A stretch of 64,000 bases of DNA, taken from ZC4RG20 sp963702105. Its GTDB lineage: Bacteria > Pseudomonadota > Gammaproteobacteria > Steroidobacterales > Rariloculaceae. Position numbers and translations under genes: made by a program. Below, in pieces: positions 40,737-48,369 of the stretch (its first letter is position 1; each line of letters opens with the position of its first letter). Where the stretch lies: NCBI GenBank assembly GCA_963702105.1, contig OY969712.1, positions 372,001-436,000 of the forward strand, given 5' to 3'. The notes beneath the pieces were generated by a model that did not search any database, was not told the DNA's origin, and was given only the letters and a program-made list of their open reading frames with translations.

Positions 40737-41051
40737 GTGGCCGATACGAACTCATCCCCGCTGCCCGCCGACGCGGCGTATGAGGCCGGCCGCCGCGCCG
40801 GCCTGGCGCTGGCCGCGCTCGCCCTGAGCATCACGGCGTTCATCAACCTGCTCGGGCTCGAGAAGTCCGTGCTCGCCATCGTGCTCGCCGTAACGGCGCT
40901 CGCCGGTGCAGGCCCCGGAAGGAGGCTCGCGGGCTTCGGCCGTGCGGCCATCATCATCGCCGCGATTCACGTCGTGACTCTCGTTACCGTCCTGGCCGTG
41001 TTCCACGAGCGGCTGGCAGAGCTCATCCGCCTATTGCGGCAGCTCGGCTGA
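40737..41051 (+). CDS. Small hypothetical membrane protein (104 aa)
   Basis: GTG at 40737 has GAGGAGA six bases upstream. The protein has an Ala-rich N-terminus and three hydrophobic segments (LALAALALSITAFINLLGL, SVLAIVLAVTALAG, AAIIIAAIHVVTLVTVLAVF). I do not recognise the family. It ends two bases before the start of an ECF sigma gene and is therefore the first gene of a three-gene operon with the sigma factor and its anti-sigma. It could be part of the signal-sensing system. Confidence 0.7.
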   Translation: MADTNSSPLPADAAYEAGRRAGLALAALALSITAFINLLGLEKSVLAIVLAVTALAGAGPGRRLAGFGRAAIIIAAIHVVTLVTVLAVFHERLAELIRLLRQLG

Positions 41052-41053
41052 GC

Positions 41054-41539
41054 GTGCTCGCCGAGCCAGAGTACGAGCGCCTGCTGCGGCCTTTGCTGCC
41101 GCAGGCCGCAGGATATGCCCGCTCGATCGTACGCGATCGCCACGACGCCGAAGATGCCGTGCAGCAGGCGGCCCTGCGCGGCCTCGAGCGGCTGTCCACG
41201 TATGACAGGGCGCGACCGTTCAAGGCGTGGTGGTTTGCGATCCTGCGCAACTGCTGCATCGACGTGCTGCGAGCCCGGCGCGCCGCGAAGACTGCCTCTT
41301 TGGACGACCGTGACGCCGAGGGCGCGGCCGCGGCCGAGACGCCGGAGTGGGAGAGGCTCAGCGGCGCCATCGATCTCCTGAGGCAGGAGCATCGCGAGAT
41401 TCTGCGCCTGCGTTACTTCGGCGGATTGAGTTATCGTGAGTTGGCAGAAGTACTGTCGATTCCGCAAGGGACCGTGATGTCGCGGCTCCATGCGGCCAGA
41501 AAGGCGTTGGCGGCGTTGGCCACGGAGGAAATACCATGA
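41054..41539 (+). CDS. ECF-type RNA polymerase sigma factor
   Basis: The 161-residue protein has sigma region 2 (RDRHDAEDAVQQAALRGLERL, then PFKAWWFAILRNCCIDVLRARR) and region 4 (LRQEHREILRLRYFGGLSYRELAEVLSIPQGTVMSRLHAARKAL). The start is GTG at 41054. The stop overlaps the ATG of the following anti-sigma gene (ATGA), which is the usual coupled arrangement. It directs RNA polymerase to a small regulon when released from its anti-sigma. Its targets are unknown. Confidence 0.9.
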   Translation: MLAEPEYERLLRPLLPQAAGYARSIVRDRHDAEDAVQQAALRGLERLSTYDRARPFKAWWFAILRNCCIDVLRARRAAKTASLDDRDAEGAAAAETPEWERLSGAIDLLRQEHREILRLRYFGGLSYRELAEVLSIPQGTVMSRLHAARKALAALATEEIP

Positions 41540-41970
41540 GGACCATCGAGCCGGGCGAGCTTTCGGGGTATCTCGACGGGGAGCTGGACCGGGCCCGCGC
41601 CGCGGAGGTCGGGGCCGCCCTCGCCGAGGACGCTGCGCTCGCTGCCGAGCTCGCCGCATTGAGCGGCGCCGACGCGAAGTGGTCGTACGCCGCACGCACT
41701 GCGCAGTTCCTCCCCGACGTTCGGCTGGCCCGAAATAAGAACCTCCTCGAGTCCGCTGCGGGCCCCGCGCGACTCGCGGGCCTCGTGGCCGCGCTGCTCG
41801 CGCTGCGGTTCCTGCCGGGCCTCGGCGGAACGCCGGTTTGGGCATTCGCGATTCACGGCGTCGCGCTCGCGGCCGTCGTCGCGTGGGTCGTCGGCTCGGG
41901 CGCCGGCATCCGCGGCGGCTCCACCGGGGCGCTACTCGGCCCGCAGCGCGACGCAGGGATCGACTCGTAA
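41536..41970 (+). CDS. Membrane anti-sigma factor-like protein
   Basis: The 144-residue protein starts with an anti-sigma-like helical domain (EPGELSGYLDGELDRARAAEVGAALAEDAALAAELAAL) but lacks the HxxxCxxC zinc motif. Two hydrophobic segments follow (LVAALLALRFLPGL, AFAIHGVALAAVVAWVVGSG). Coupling to the sigma gene by ATGA supports the role. Its last 39 bases overlap, on the opposite strand, the decayed ADOP permease, so the present C-terminus (GALLGPQRDAGIDS) may have been acquired when that fragment was joined. Confidence 0.8.
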   Translation: MRTIEPGELSGYLDGELDRARAAEVGAALAEDAALAAELAALSGADAKWSYAARTAQFLPDVRLARNKNLLESAAGPARLAGLVAALLALRFLPGLGGTPVWAFAIHGVALAAVVAWVVGSGAGIRGGSTGALLGPQRDAGIDS

Positions 41971-42450
41971 GGCCCGGGAGGCCGGCACGACGCACGCGAT
42001 TGCCGAGACGGCCGCGATGAGACCGATCTCCGCTGGATAAGTCAGCGGGTCGAGCGCGCCGACGCCGAAGAGCAGCGCACTGAGCCCTCGAGCAAAAGCC
42101 GCCGCCGCGGCCAGGCCGGCGCCGATCCCGACGCCGGTCAGTATCATGCCTTGCCTCAGCACGCCCGCGAGCGCCAAGGCAGCGACTGCGAACGTTGCGA
42201 AGGCCGTCAATGCAAAGCGGCGCTGGCCTTCCGAGGCCTCGACCAGCGCGCTCATGGTCGTGATCCTCGCGAGCGGAGCGCTGGGGTCCACCGACGCAAT
42301 CGCGCGCTCGACCGCGGTCGTGAGGGCGGCCGCGTCGCCGCGAGCGCGGACGACGAGCGATTGAGTCTGATCGACCCAAGACCATTGACCCATCGCCACG
42401 TAGAACGCACCCGTCGATCCCCGCGCGAGCGAGCTCTGGCGCACATTGCC
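41932..42450 (-). pseudogene. Remnant of an ADOP/MacB-like ABC permease
   Basis: The minus strand encodes only the C-terminal part of a permease: STGAFYVAMGQWSWVDQTQSLVVRARGDAAALT, then ARITTMSALVEASEGQRRFALTAFATFAVAALALAGV. The sequence jumps directly to LRQGMILTGVGIGAGLAAAAAFARGLSALLFGVGALDPLTY and ends PASRALRVDPCVALRAE. The usual stretch with the EIGIRMALGA coupling helix (about 40 residues) between the two halves is missing, and there is no N-terminal half. A REP doublet lies at its truncated 5' boundary. It is almost certainly non-functional. Confidence 0.75.
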
Positions 42451-42454
42451 GACG

Positions 42455-42543
42455 CGAAAAAAAGGGGTCAGAGCCCTTTTTCGCCACCGCGGCGGCGGAT
42501 AGCGACGTCCTCGCGCGGCGAAAAGGGCGCTGACCCCTTTTTT
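42455..42543. repeat. REP-like inverted doublet at a rearrangement boundary
   Basis: Cores at 42464-42476 and 42525-42537 (one mismatch) face each other across about 40 GC-rich bases. The doublet sits exactly between the truncated permease remnant and the stop of the VOC dioxygenase gene. Confidence 0.85.
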
Positions 42544-42545
42544 GG

Positions 42546-43502
42546 TCAGTCTGCCCCGGACCCGGCGGTCTCGGCGCGCTGCACGCCCTTGTAGAGCAGC
42601 GAGTCCTGCATGCCCTCGGCCAGGCACCATTCGGCGAAACGCTCGGGCGTCTGCTCGAAGCTGCCCGGCACCCAGCGCTCGTCGACCTGGTCCGAATCGA
42701 AGTCGTACTCGGCCGCGCCGCCCGAGGGACAGTGGAAGTACCAGAAGTAGCACGAGGAGATCGGGTGACGGCCCGGGCCGAGCGCCGTCGTCCAGCCGCG
42801 GCGCGTCATGTTGAGCCCGCCGCCGAAGAGCTCGTGGATGTTCGAGAGCTCGAACGCGACGTGGTGGAAGCCGCGCTTCGGGCCGACGTTGAGCAGAAAC
42901 AGATCGTGGTGGTGGTGCGAGGCCGAGCCGCGCATGAAGTAGCCGCGGCCCGGGTAGCAGTCGCTGACGATGAAGCCGAGGCGTTTGGTATAGAACTCGA
43001 CCGCGTCCTCGATCCCGGGGCCAACCATGAAGACGGCGTGCGTCATCTCGAGCGGCGTCGCGTGGTCGAAGAACTCGCCGCGGGTATTGATGCGGTCGGG
43101 GTGACCGGGCGTGTTGAACTTGAGCTCCGGCGCCGACACGGGATGGCGCTTCGCGACGCGGAACGCGACCGGAAAGCCGACGGGATCGACGCAGTGGACG
43201 CTGCCGTCGTCGCCCATGCGCACGTCGCGGTCGCGGCCGATCTCCGCGGCGATCTCTTGGAGGTCGGCGGGGCTCGCGACGCCGAAGATCAGCTCGCGCT
43301 GCGTCTCGCCGGCCACGGCCGGCGCGGGCAGGGCGGGATCGTCGGCGCGGCGCAGGATCACGCCCGAGCCGTCCTGAGCCTCGAAGACTGCCCCGGCGCC
43401 GTCCGCCTGCTTCGGCTCGAGCCCGAAGTCCGTCCAGAAGCGCCACGATTTCTCGAGATCGCGCACGCCGTAAGTGATTGCATCGAGGTTCGTCACTCGC
43501 AT
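42546..43502 (-). CDS. VOC-superfamily extradiol dioxygenase-like protein
   Basis: The 318-residue protein has two VOC modules. The first starts NLDAITYGVRDLEKSWRFWTDFGLEP. The second has EMTHAVFMVGPGIEDAVEFYTKRLGF, GFHHVAFELSNIHELFGGG and GGAAEYDFDSD. His of MTHAV, His of HHVAF and Glu of AAEYD are in the right places for a type I extradiol Fe(II) site. It may cleave a catechol or act on a related aromatic. The start at 43502 follows two other ATGs (43508 and 43517 region), so the N-terminus is uncertain by a few residues. It lies alone between the REP doublet and modC. Confidence 0.82.
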   Translation of the reverse strand: MRVTNLDAITYGVRDLEKSWRFWTDFGLEPKQADGAGAVFEAQDGSGVILRRADDPALPAPAVAGETQRELIFGVASPADLQEIAAEIGRDRDVRMGDDGSVHCVDPVGFPVAFRVAKRHPVSAPELKFNTPGHPDRINTRGEFFDHATPLEMTHAVFMVGPGIEDAVEFYTKRLGFIVSDCYPGRGYFMRGSASHHHHDLFLLNVGPKRGFHHVAFELSNIHELFGGGLNMTRRGWTTALGPGRHPISSCYFWYFHCPSGGAAEYDFDSDQVDERWVPGSFEQTPERFAEWCLAEGMQDSLLYKGVQRAETAGSGAD

Positions 43503-43632
43503 AGCCGCATGCCGCATTCAGATCCGGGGGGCAAGTTTAACGCATCGTCGCGCTGTCCCGCCGCCGGCTCTTGGTTTGCCGCAAGGTCAGCGTGTCGAGA
43601 TCGAAGCGCTCCGATGAGCCGCGGCCGCGACG

Positions 43633-44712
43633 TCAAGGCGTCCAGCCGCGCCCCTCGAAGGCAACGCTCTTGATCAAGGCGAAGACCTCGCGGCCCGGCG
43701 CGAGCTCGAGGTCCTCGAGCGCCTCGCGTGTGATGCGCGAGCGCAGGTGCCTGCCCTCGACGGAGAGCAGCAGCTCGACATAGGCCGTCTCGTCCGTATC
43801 GATCGCGAGCACGCGGGCCGGCAGGACGTTGCGAATGCTGAGCTTCGCGGGCCGCTCGGTCGCGACCGCGACATCGCGCGCGTGTATGCGGAGCCGCAGG
43901 GTACTGCCGGGCTCGGCGCGGGCCACGGGCACCCGCAGGCTCTGCCGGCCTAGACGCAGGGTCGCCATGCCGCCGCCCACGTCGGCGACCTCGGCCTCGA
44001 TGACGGTCCCGGCTTCGAGGCGGCCCGTGATGGGCCACAGGTCGATGCGCTCGAGGATCTCGGCGACGGGCCCGCGCGCCGCGACCCGGCCGCCGACGAG
44101 CAGCACGACCTCGGCGGCGAGCCGGACGACTTCCTCGACGCTGTGGGTGACGTAGAGGACCGGCAGGCCGAAGGATGCCGGGAGCCGCTCGATGTAGGGC
44201 ACGATCTCGCGCTTGCGCGGCTCGTCCAGCGAGGACATGGGCTCGTCCATGAGAAGCAGCCGCGGGCGGGCGAGCAGGGCGCGCCCGATGGCCACGCGCT
44301 GCTTCTCGCCGCCGGAGAGCGAGCTCGGACGGCGCGCGAGCAGCGGCCCGAGGTCCAGCGCCGCCGCAACCTCGTCGTACCGCGCGTCGCGCCCCCGCAG
44401 CCTGCGCCGCAGGCCGAAGGCGAGATTGCCGGCCACGTCGAGGTGCGGGAACAGACGCGCGTCCTGAAACACATAGCCGACGCCGCGCCGATGCGCGGGC
44501 ACATGGCGGCCCTCGTCCTGCCAGACTTCGCCGCCGTAGACGATGCGGCCGGCGGCCCCGCGCTCGAGGCCGCTCAGGACGCGCAGCAGGCTCGTCTTGC
44601 CGGAGCCGCTCGGCCCAAACAGGGCCGTGACGCCGCCGAGCGCGAGCCGCTGGTTCACCTCGAGCCGAAACGCACCGCGGGCAAGGGCGACCTCGAGATC
44701 GAGCTCAGGCAA
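43633..44712 (-). CDS. modC: Molybdate ABC transporter ATP-binding protein
   Basis: The 359-residue ATPase has Walker A FGPSGSGKTS, GVGYVFQDARLFPHLDVAGNLAFGL, signature LSGGEKQRVAIGRALL, Walker B LLLMDEPMSSLD and VTHSVEE. The C-terminal 65 residues form a TOBE/molybdate-binding domain (LSIRNVLPARVLAIDTDETAYVELLL). It energises molybdate import with ModB, overlapping that gene by eight bases. Molybdate would feed the molybdenum oxidoreductase encoded at 26670-30982. Confidence 0.95.
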   Translation of the reverse strand: MPELDLEVALARGAFRLEVNQRLALGGVTALFGPSGSGKTSLLRVLSGLERGAAGRIVYGGEVWQDEGRHVPAHRRGVGYVFQDARLFPHLDVAGNLAFGLRRRLRGRDARYDEVAAALDLGPLLARRPSSLSGGEKQRVAIGRALLARPRLLLMDEPMSSLDEPRKREIVPYIERLPASFGLPVLYVTHSVEEVVRLAAEVVLLVGGRVAARGPVAEILERIDLWPITGRLEAGTVIEAEVADVGGGMATLRLGRQSLRVPVARAEPGSTLRLRIHARDVAVATERPAKLSIRNVLPARVLAIDTDETAYVELLLSVEGRHLRSRITREALEDLELAPGREVFALIKSVAFEGRGWTP

Positions 44713-45394
44713 GGGCGCGCTCCGCCGCGCGCGAGCCGCGCCGATTCAGGACGTAGACGGCGAGCAGCACGAGGAACGAGAACGCGAGCAGCCCCGCCGA
44801 GAGGATATGCGCCGCGGCGTAGTCGACGTTCTCGACGTGCTCGTAGACGGCGATGGAAAGGACACGTGTCCGGCCCGGAATGCTGCCGCCGACCATGAGC
44901 ACGACGCCGAACTCCCCGAGCGTGTGCGCGAAGGCCAGCACGGCCGCGGAGAGGTAGCCGCGCAGCGAGAGCGGGGCCGCGACCCGGAAAAAGGCTTCGG
45001 CGGGCGTCGCGCCGAGCGTCGCCGCGGCTTCGAGCGGGCCGCGGCCGACGGCTTCGAACGCGGTCTGCAGCGGCTGCACCGCGAATGGAAACGAGTAGAT
45101 GACCGAGCCGACGACGAGGCCCGAGAACGAGAACGTCAGCGTCGAGCCCGTGAGACCGAGCCAGGCGCGGCCGAGGGGCCCGGCCGGCCCGAGCAGGATC
45201 AACAGATAAAATCCGAGCACGGTCGGCGGCAGCACGAGCGGCAGCGCGACGACGGCTTCGACCACGGGCCGTGAACGCGCGCGCGTATGCGCGAGCCACC
45301 AGGCGACAGGCGTCGCGACGAGCAGCAGGATCGCGGCCGTCACGCTGGCGAGCTCGAGGCTGAGCCATACCGGTTCGAGTTCGAGCTTCCCCAT
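44705..45394 (-). CDS. modB: Molybdate ABC transporter permease
   Basis: The 229-residue inner-membrane permease has about five helices. PLVLPPTVLGFYLL and the EAA loop EAAATLGATPAEAFFRVAAPLSLRGYLSA with AHTLGEFGVVLMVGGSIPG fit ModB/CysT permeases. ATG at 45394 has GGAG upstream. The periplasmic binding protein ModA, normally first in the operon, is not encoded beside it, so it must be elsewhere or missing. Confidence 0.94.
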   Translation of the reverse strand: MGKLELEPVWLSLELASVTAAILLLVATPVAWWLAHTRARSRPVVEAVVALPLVLPPTVLGFYLLILLGPAGPLGRAWLGLTGSTLTFSFSGLVVGSVIYSFPFAVQPLQTAFEAVGRGPLEAAATLGATPAEAFFRVAAPLSLRGYLSAAVLAFAHTLGEFGVVLMVGGSIPGRTRVLSIAVYEHVENVDYAAAHILSAGLLAFSFLVLLAVYVLNRRGSRAAERALA

Positions 45395-45660
45395 TCGACG
45401 CTCCGTCGGCGCGCCGGTGCCGACCGGCCGCAATTTGCGCACGCGCTGCGCGCTGCGTGCTGCGTGCTGCGGGCGGCGCCCGGCGCGCGGCGCGCCTACA
45501 GCCTGCTAACGGCCCGGGCATGTAGCCACGCGGCCCGCGCGCTTGTCAACGCCGGCGGCCGCAGGCCCGGCGGAGCGGTTCGACCCGGCCCGGCCGCGCG
45601 GCCCGGCGTGCTATGCTGCGCCAGCGCGCGCCCGCGCGCGGAAAACGCTCGGGACGAATC
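45395..45660. other. Divergent spacer between modB and ubiX with a 7-bp repeat
   Basis: No gene is visible. Four tandem 7-bp units (CGCTGCG/TGCTGCG) lie at 45444-45471, followed by GC-rich sequence. A molybdate-responsive ModE box (ATCGNTATATA-like) is not apparent. Confidence 0.45.
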
Positions 45661-46260
45661 GTGAATTCTGGCAACAGACGGCGGATCGTCGTCGGCATCA
45701 CCGGCGCGACCGGCGCCATCTACGGGCTGCGCCTGCTCGAGGCGCTGCGCGAGGAAGCGACGGTCGAGACGCACCTCGTCGTCTCGCGGGCCGGCTACCT
45801 GAACCTCCGCAGCGAGCTCGATCTCGGCCGCCGCAACGTCGAGGCGCTGGCCGATGTCGTGCACTCCGACCGCGACGTCGGCGCCTCGATCGCGAGCGGC
45901 TCGTTCCGCACGGACGGCCTGATTCTCGCGCCCTGCTCGATGAAGACGCTGGCCGCCCTCGCGACCGGGCTGACCGAGACGCTGATCGCGCGCGCGGCCG
46001 ACGTCGCGCTCAAGGAGCGGCGCCGCACGGTGCTGCTCGTGCGCGAGAGCCCGCTGCATCTCGTGCACCTTCGCAACATGGTCACCGTGACGGAGATGAG
46101 CGGCATCGTCATGCCGCCCGTCCCCGCCTTCTATGCGGGCGTCGACTCGATCGAAGCGCTCGTCGATCAGACCGTGGGCCGCGTGCTCGATCTTTTCGAT
46201 CTCGAGCCGCCGCGGCTGCGGCGCTGGCGGGGCCTCAAGGCCGCGCCCGAGGAGGACTGA
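45661..46260 (+). CDS. UbiX-family flavin prenyltransferase
   Basis: The protein has 199 residues from GTG at 45661; ATG at 45613 would add 16. It has IVVGITGATGAIYGLRLLEAL, APCSMKTLAALATGL, LLVRESPLHLVHLRNM and PPVPAFYAG. UbiX enzymes attach a dimethylallyl group to FMN to make prenyl-FMN for UbiD-type decarboxylases. Because no ubiquinone or ubiD gene is adjacent and the neighbours concern aromatic breakdown, this could be a paralogue serving an aromatic acid decarboxylase. That role is inference. Confidence 0.92.
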   Translation: MNSGNRRRIVVGITGATGAIYGLRLLEALREEATVETHLVVSRAGYLNLRSELDLGRRNVEALADVVHSDRDVGASIASGSFRTDGLILAPCSMKTLAALATGLTETLIARAADVALKERRRTVLLVRESPLHLVHLRNMVTVTEMSGIVMPPVPAFYAGVDSIEALVDQTVGRVLDLFDLEPPRLRRWRGLKAAPEED

Positions 46261-46350
46261 CCGCGAAGCCAGCGCGCCGCGGGAGGAATGACCGCGAAGC
46301 CCAGCGCGCCGCGGGAGGATTGAGCGCGAAGCCGGCCGCTGCCGGAGGAT
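46258..46350. repeat. Three imperfect ~31-bp direct repeats after ubiX
   Basis: Units of 31, 32 and 30 bases start at 46258, 46289 and 46321, each of the form TGACCGCGAAGCC...GGAGGA(T). The second contains an 11-codon frame (ATG..TGA) and all carry a GGAGGA ribosome-binding-like stretch. The first unit begins on the ubiX stop codon. It may have arisen by duplication of the ubiX tail. The remaining 114 bases to the MFS gene show nothing else. Confidence 0.7.
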
Positions 46351-46464
46351 TCGGCGCAGGGCATCGCAACGGGCGCGCATGCGAGCGGCGTCCGTACGAA
46401 AGGCATCTCAAAGGGCACATAGAAGCGGCATCGATCCACGGGCCGCTCCGGGGGGAGGCGCACG

Positions 46465-47841
46465 ATGAACGCAAGCTCGATGGATTCGGGAGTCTTGGAG
46501 ACGATGCCGCCCGAGGGCCGGAAGGCCCTCGTCGGCGCATGGGTCGGATTCTTCGTCGATATGTTCGACATCTATCTGCCCGTCATCGCACTCGCGCCGG
46601 CGGCGGCCTACTTCGAGGCCAGCAACGTCTCGCCCGGGACGGCGGCCATCATCAGCGGCATGATCTTCGCGGCGACCCTGATCGGCCGGCCCATCGGGGC
46701 CATCGTCTTCGGCCATTTCGGCGATCGGGTCGGGCGCCGGCGGACCGCGATCGTCGCAGTGACGGGCTTCGGCGTCACGACGCTCGTGATCGCAGCGCTG
46801 CCGGGCTACGAGAGCTTCGGGCTTCCGGCCGTCGTCGTGCTGATCGTGCTGCGTTTCATCGACGGCATCTTTCTCGGCGGCGAGTACACGAGCGCGACGC
46901 CGCTTGCGCTCGAATACAGCCCGAAGCATCGGCGCGGACTCTTCGGGGCGCTGATAATGACGGGCTACCCGCTGGCCTACTGCGCGATCGCCCTGCTCAC
47001 GTACGGCCTACTCAAGGTCATCCCCGCCGACGGCCTGCATTCGCCTTATGTTCAATGGGGCTGGCGCATCCCGTTCGTGCTCGGCGCGCTGCTCGCCTTC
47101 GGTTTCGTCGGCTGGTACGCCAAGCACGTCAAAGAATCCGCGGCCTGGGAAAGTGCGCCCAAGGCAAAGGCGCCGCTGCTCGAGCTCGTCAAGGGCGCGA
47201 ACCTGCGCAGCTTTCTGCAGGTGTTTACGCTCATGACCGGCGTCTGGCTCGGGCTCGACATGGTCTCGGCCGTGCTGCCCGGTCTCCTGCGGCAGCCCGT
47301 CGGGCTCGACGCGACCGAGGTCGCGGTCGTGCTGTTCGTCTCTTACGCCGTGCTTGCCCTGGCCTACGTCGGCGCGGGCGTGTGGAGCCAGCGCATGGGC
47401 CGGCGCCCGTATTTCCTACTCGCCGGCGCGCTCACGACGATCGTTGCGCCCGTGCTCTACTGGCTCGTCGTGGACCGCGTCGTCACGGGGCTTGCCGGCA
47501 TCGTGCTGCTCACGATCGTGCTGAACATCATCGTGCTCGCCGAATGGGGCGTGGTCTCGACCTACATCAACGAGCGCTTCCACGTGGGCATCCGCGCTTC
47601 GGGCTACGGCGTCGGCTACAGCCTGGCGGTGATCCTGCCGGCTTTCTACGCGTTCTATCAGGCGGGTCTCGCGAAGTTCATGCCGTTGGAGCTGACGCCG
47701 CTCGTGCTCGTCGCGCTCGCGGGCGCGTTCGTGTGGATCGGCGGGGCGATCGGTCCCGAGACTCGCGACGTCGACATGGCGGCCGGTCCGGCGGACGCCG
47801 AGACGGCGCGCGCTGAGCGGGCGCCGGCGACGACGGCGTGA
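46465..47841 (+). CDS. MFS metabolite:H+ symporter (MHS family)
   Basis: The 458-residue protein has about twelve membrane segments. GAWVGFFVDMFDIYLPVIALAP, FGHFGDRVGRRRTAIVAV, and RFIDGIFLGGEYTSATPLALEYSPKHRRG match the metabolite:H+ symporter group (ShiA, KgtP, ProP and aromatic-acid carriers). The last 30 residues are Ala/Glu-rich. It is likely an importer of an organic or aromatic acid, perhaps for the aromatic pathway in this window, but the substrate cannot be deduced. It is downstream of ubiX on the same strand. Confidence 0.88.
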   Translation: MNASSMDSGVLETMPPEGRKALVGAWVGFFVDMFDIYLPVIALAPAAAYFEASNVSPGTAAIISGMIFAATLIGRPIGAIVFGHFGDRVGRRRTAIVAVTGFGVTTLVIAALPGYESFGLPAVVVLIVLRFIDGIFLGGEYTSATPLALEYSPKHRRGLFGALIMTGYPLAYCAIALLTYGLLKVIPADGLHSPYVQWGWRIPFVLGALLAFGFVGWYAKHVKESAAWESAPKAKAPLLELVKGANLRSFLQVFTLMTGVWLGLDMVSAVLPGLLRQPVGLDATEVAVVLFVSYAVLALAYVGAGVWSQRMGRRPYFLLAGALTTIVAPVLYWLVVDRVVTGLAGIVLLTIVLNIIVLAEWGVVSTYINERFHVGIRASGYGVGYSLAVILPAFYAFYQAGLAKFMPLELTPLVLVALAGAFVWIGGAIGPETRDVDMAAGPADAETARAERAPATTA

Positions 47842-47913
47842 GACAAGACCGGCGGGCGCGCGGGCGGGAGAGAGGGAGAGGGCTCGACAGGCCGATGCGG
47901 CGGCTCGGGCCGC

Positions 47914-48204
47914 TCAGACCCCGCGCTGGACCTTGATGTCGGAGACCACGAGCGGGATGCCCTTGCGTTCCGCATAGCTGCGCGCGAGCACGAGCGCCGT
48001 ATCGGGCGACATGGGCTGCTCCGCGACGAGCGTCTTGATGCGCTGCGCGCACGCCGCAGGCGGCGCGTCGCGGTCCCTGTGCACGACGCGCTGAATCGTC
48101 GCGAGCGTTACGGTGTCCTGCTCCGGATCGCACCAGGCGCTGACTCGAACGTAGTCGGCCTCGCACGAAGGCGACGCATTTTCCTCGACGATCCTGACTG
48201 CCAT
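47914..48204 (-). CDS. Small conserved hypothetical protein (96 aa), copy B
   Basis: ATG at 48204 is preceded by GAGAGGA. The protein has a charged N-terminal half (VRIVEENASPSCEADYVRVSAWCDPEQDTVTLATI) and the same C-terminal motif as the 89-residue protein at 840-1109: PMSxxxALxxAxxYAERxGxPxV. It has no signal peptide or membrane helix. It is transcribed alone, convergent with the MFS gene and upstream of the REP palindrome after putA. I recognise no named family. Confidence 0.7.
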   Translation of the reverse strand: MAVRIVEENASPSCEADYVRVSAWCDPEQDTVTLATIQRVVHRDRDAPPAACAQRIKTLVAEQPMSPDTALVLARSYAERKGIPLVVSDIKVQRGV

Positions 48205-48337
48205 GTTCGGTGGTCCTCTCAACCTCCCGGCTTCCCCCGGATATAAGCAATTCCTGTGCCACGGAGCGAAAGCGCGCAGGGACGCCGTCCCGGTTCCGTT
48301 ATGTCTCATGGCCCTGACGCGGGACGTCACTTCCGGA

Positions 48338-48366
48338 CGAAAAAGGGGTCAGAGCCCTTTTTCGTT
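48338..48366. repeat. REP-like single palindrome at the putA 3' end
   Basis: The core GGGGTCAGAGCCC at 48345-48357 is perfectly flanked by ACGAAAAA and TTTTTCGT, which extends the stem to about 11 pairs. It lies four bases after the putA stop and can terminate putA transcription. Confidence 0.85.
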
Positions 48367-48369
48367 GCG

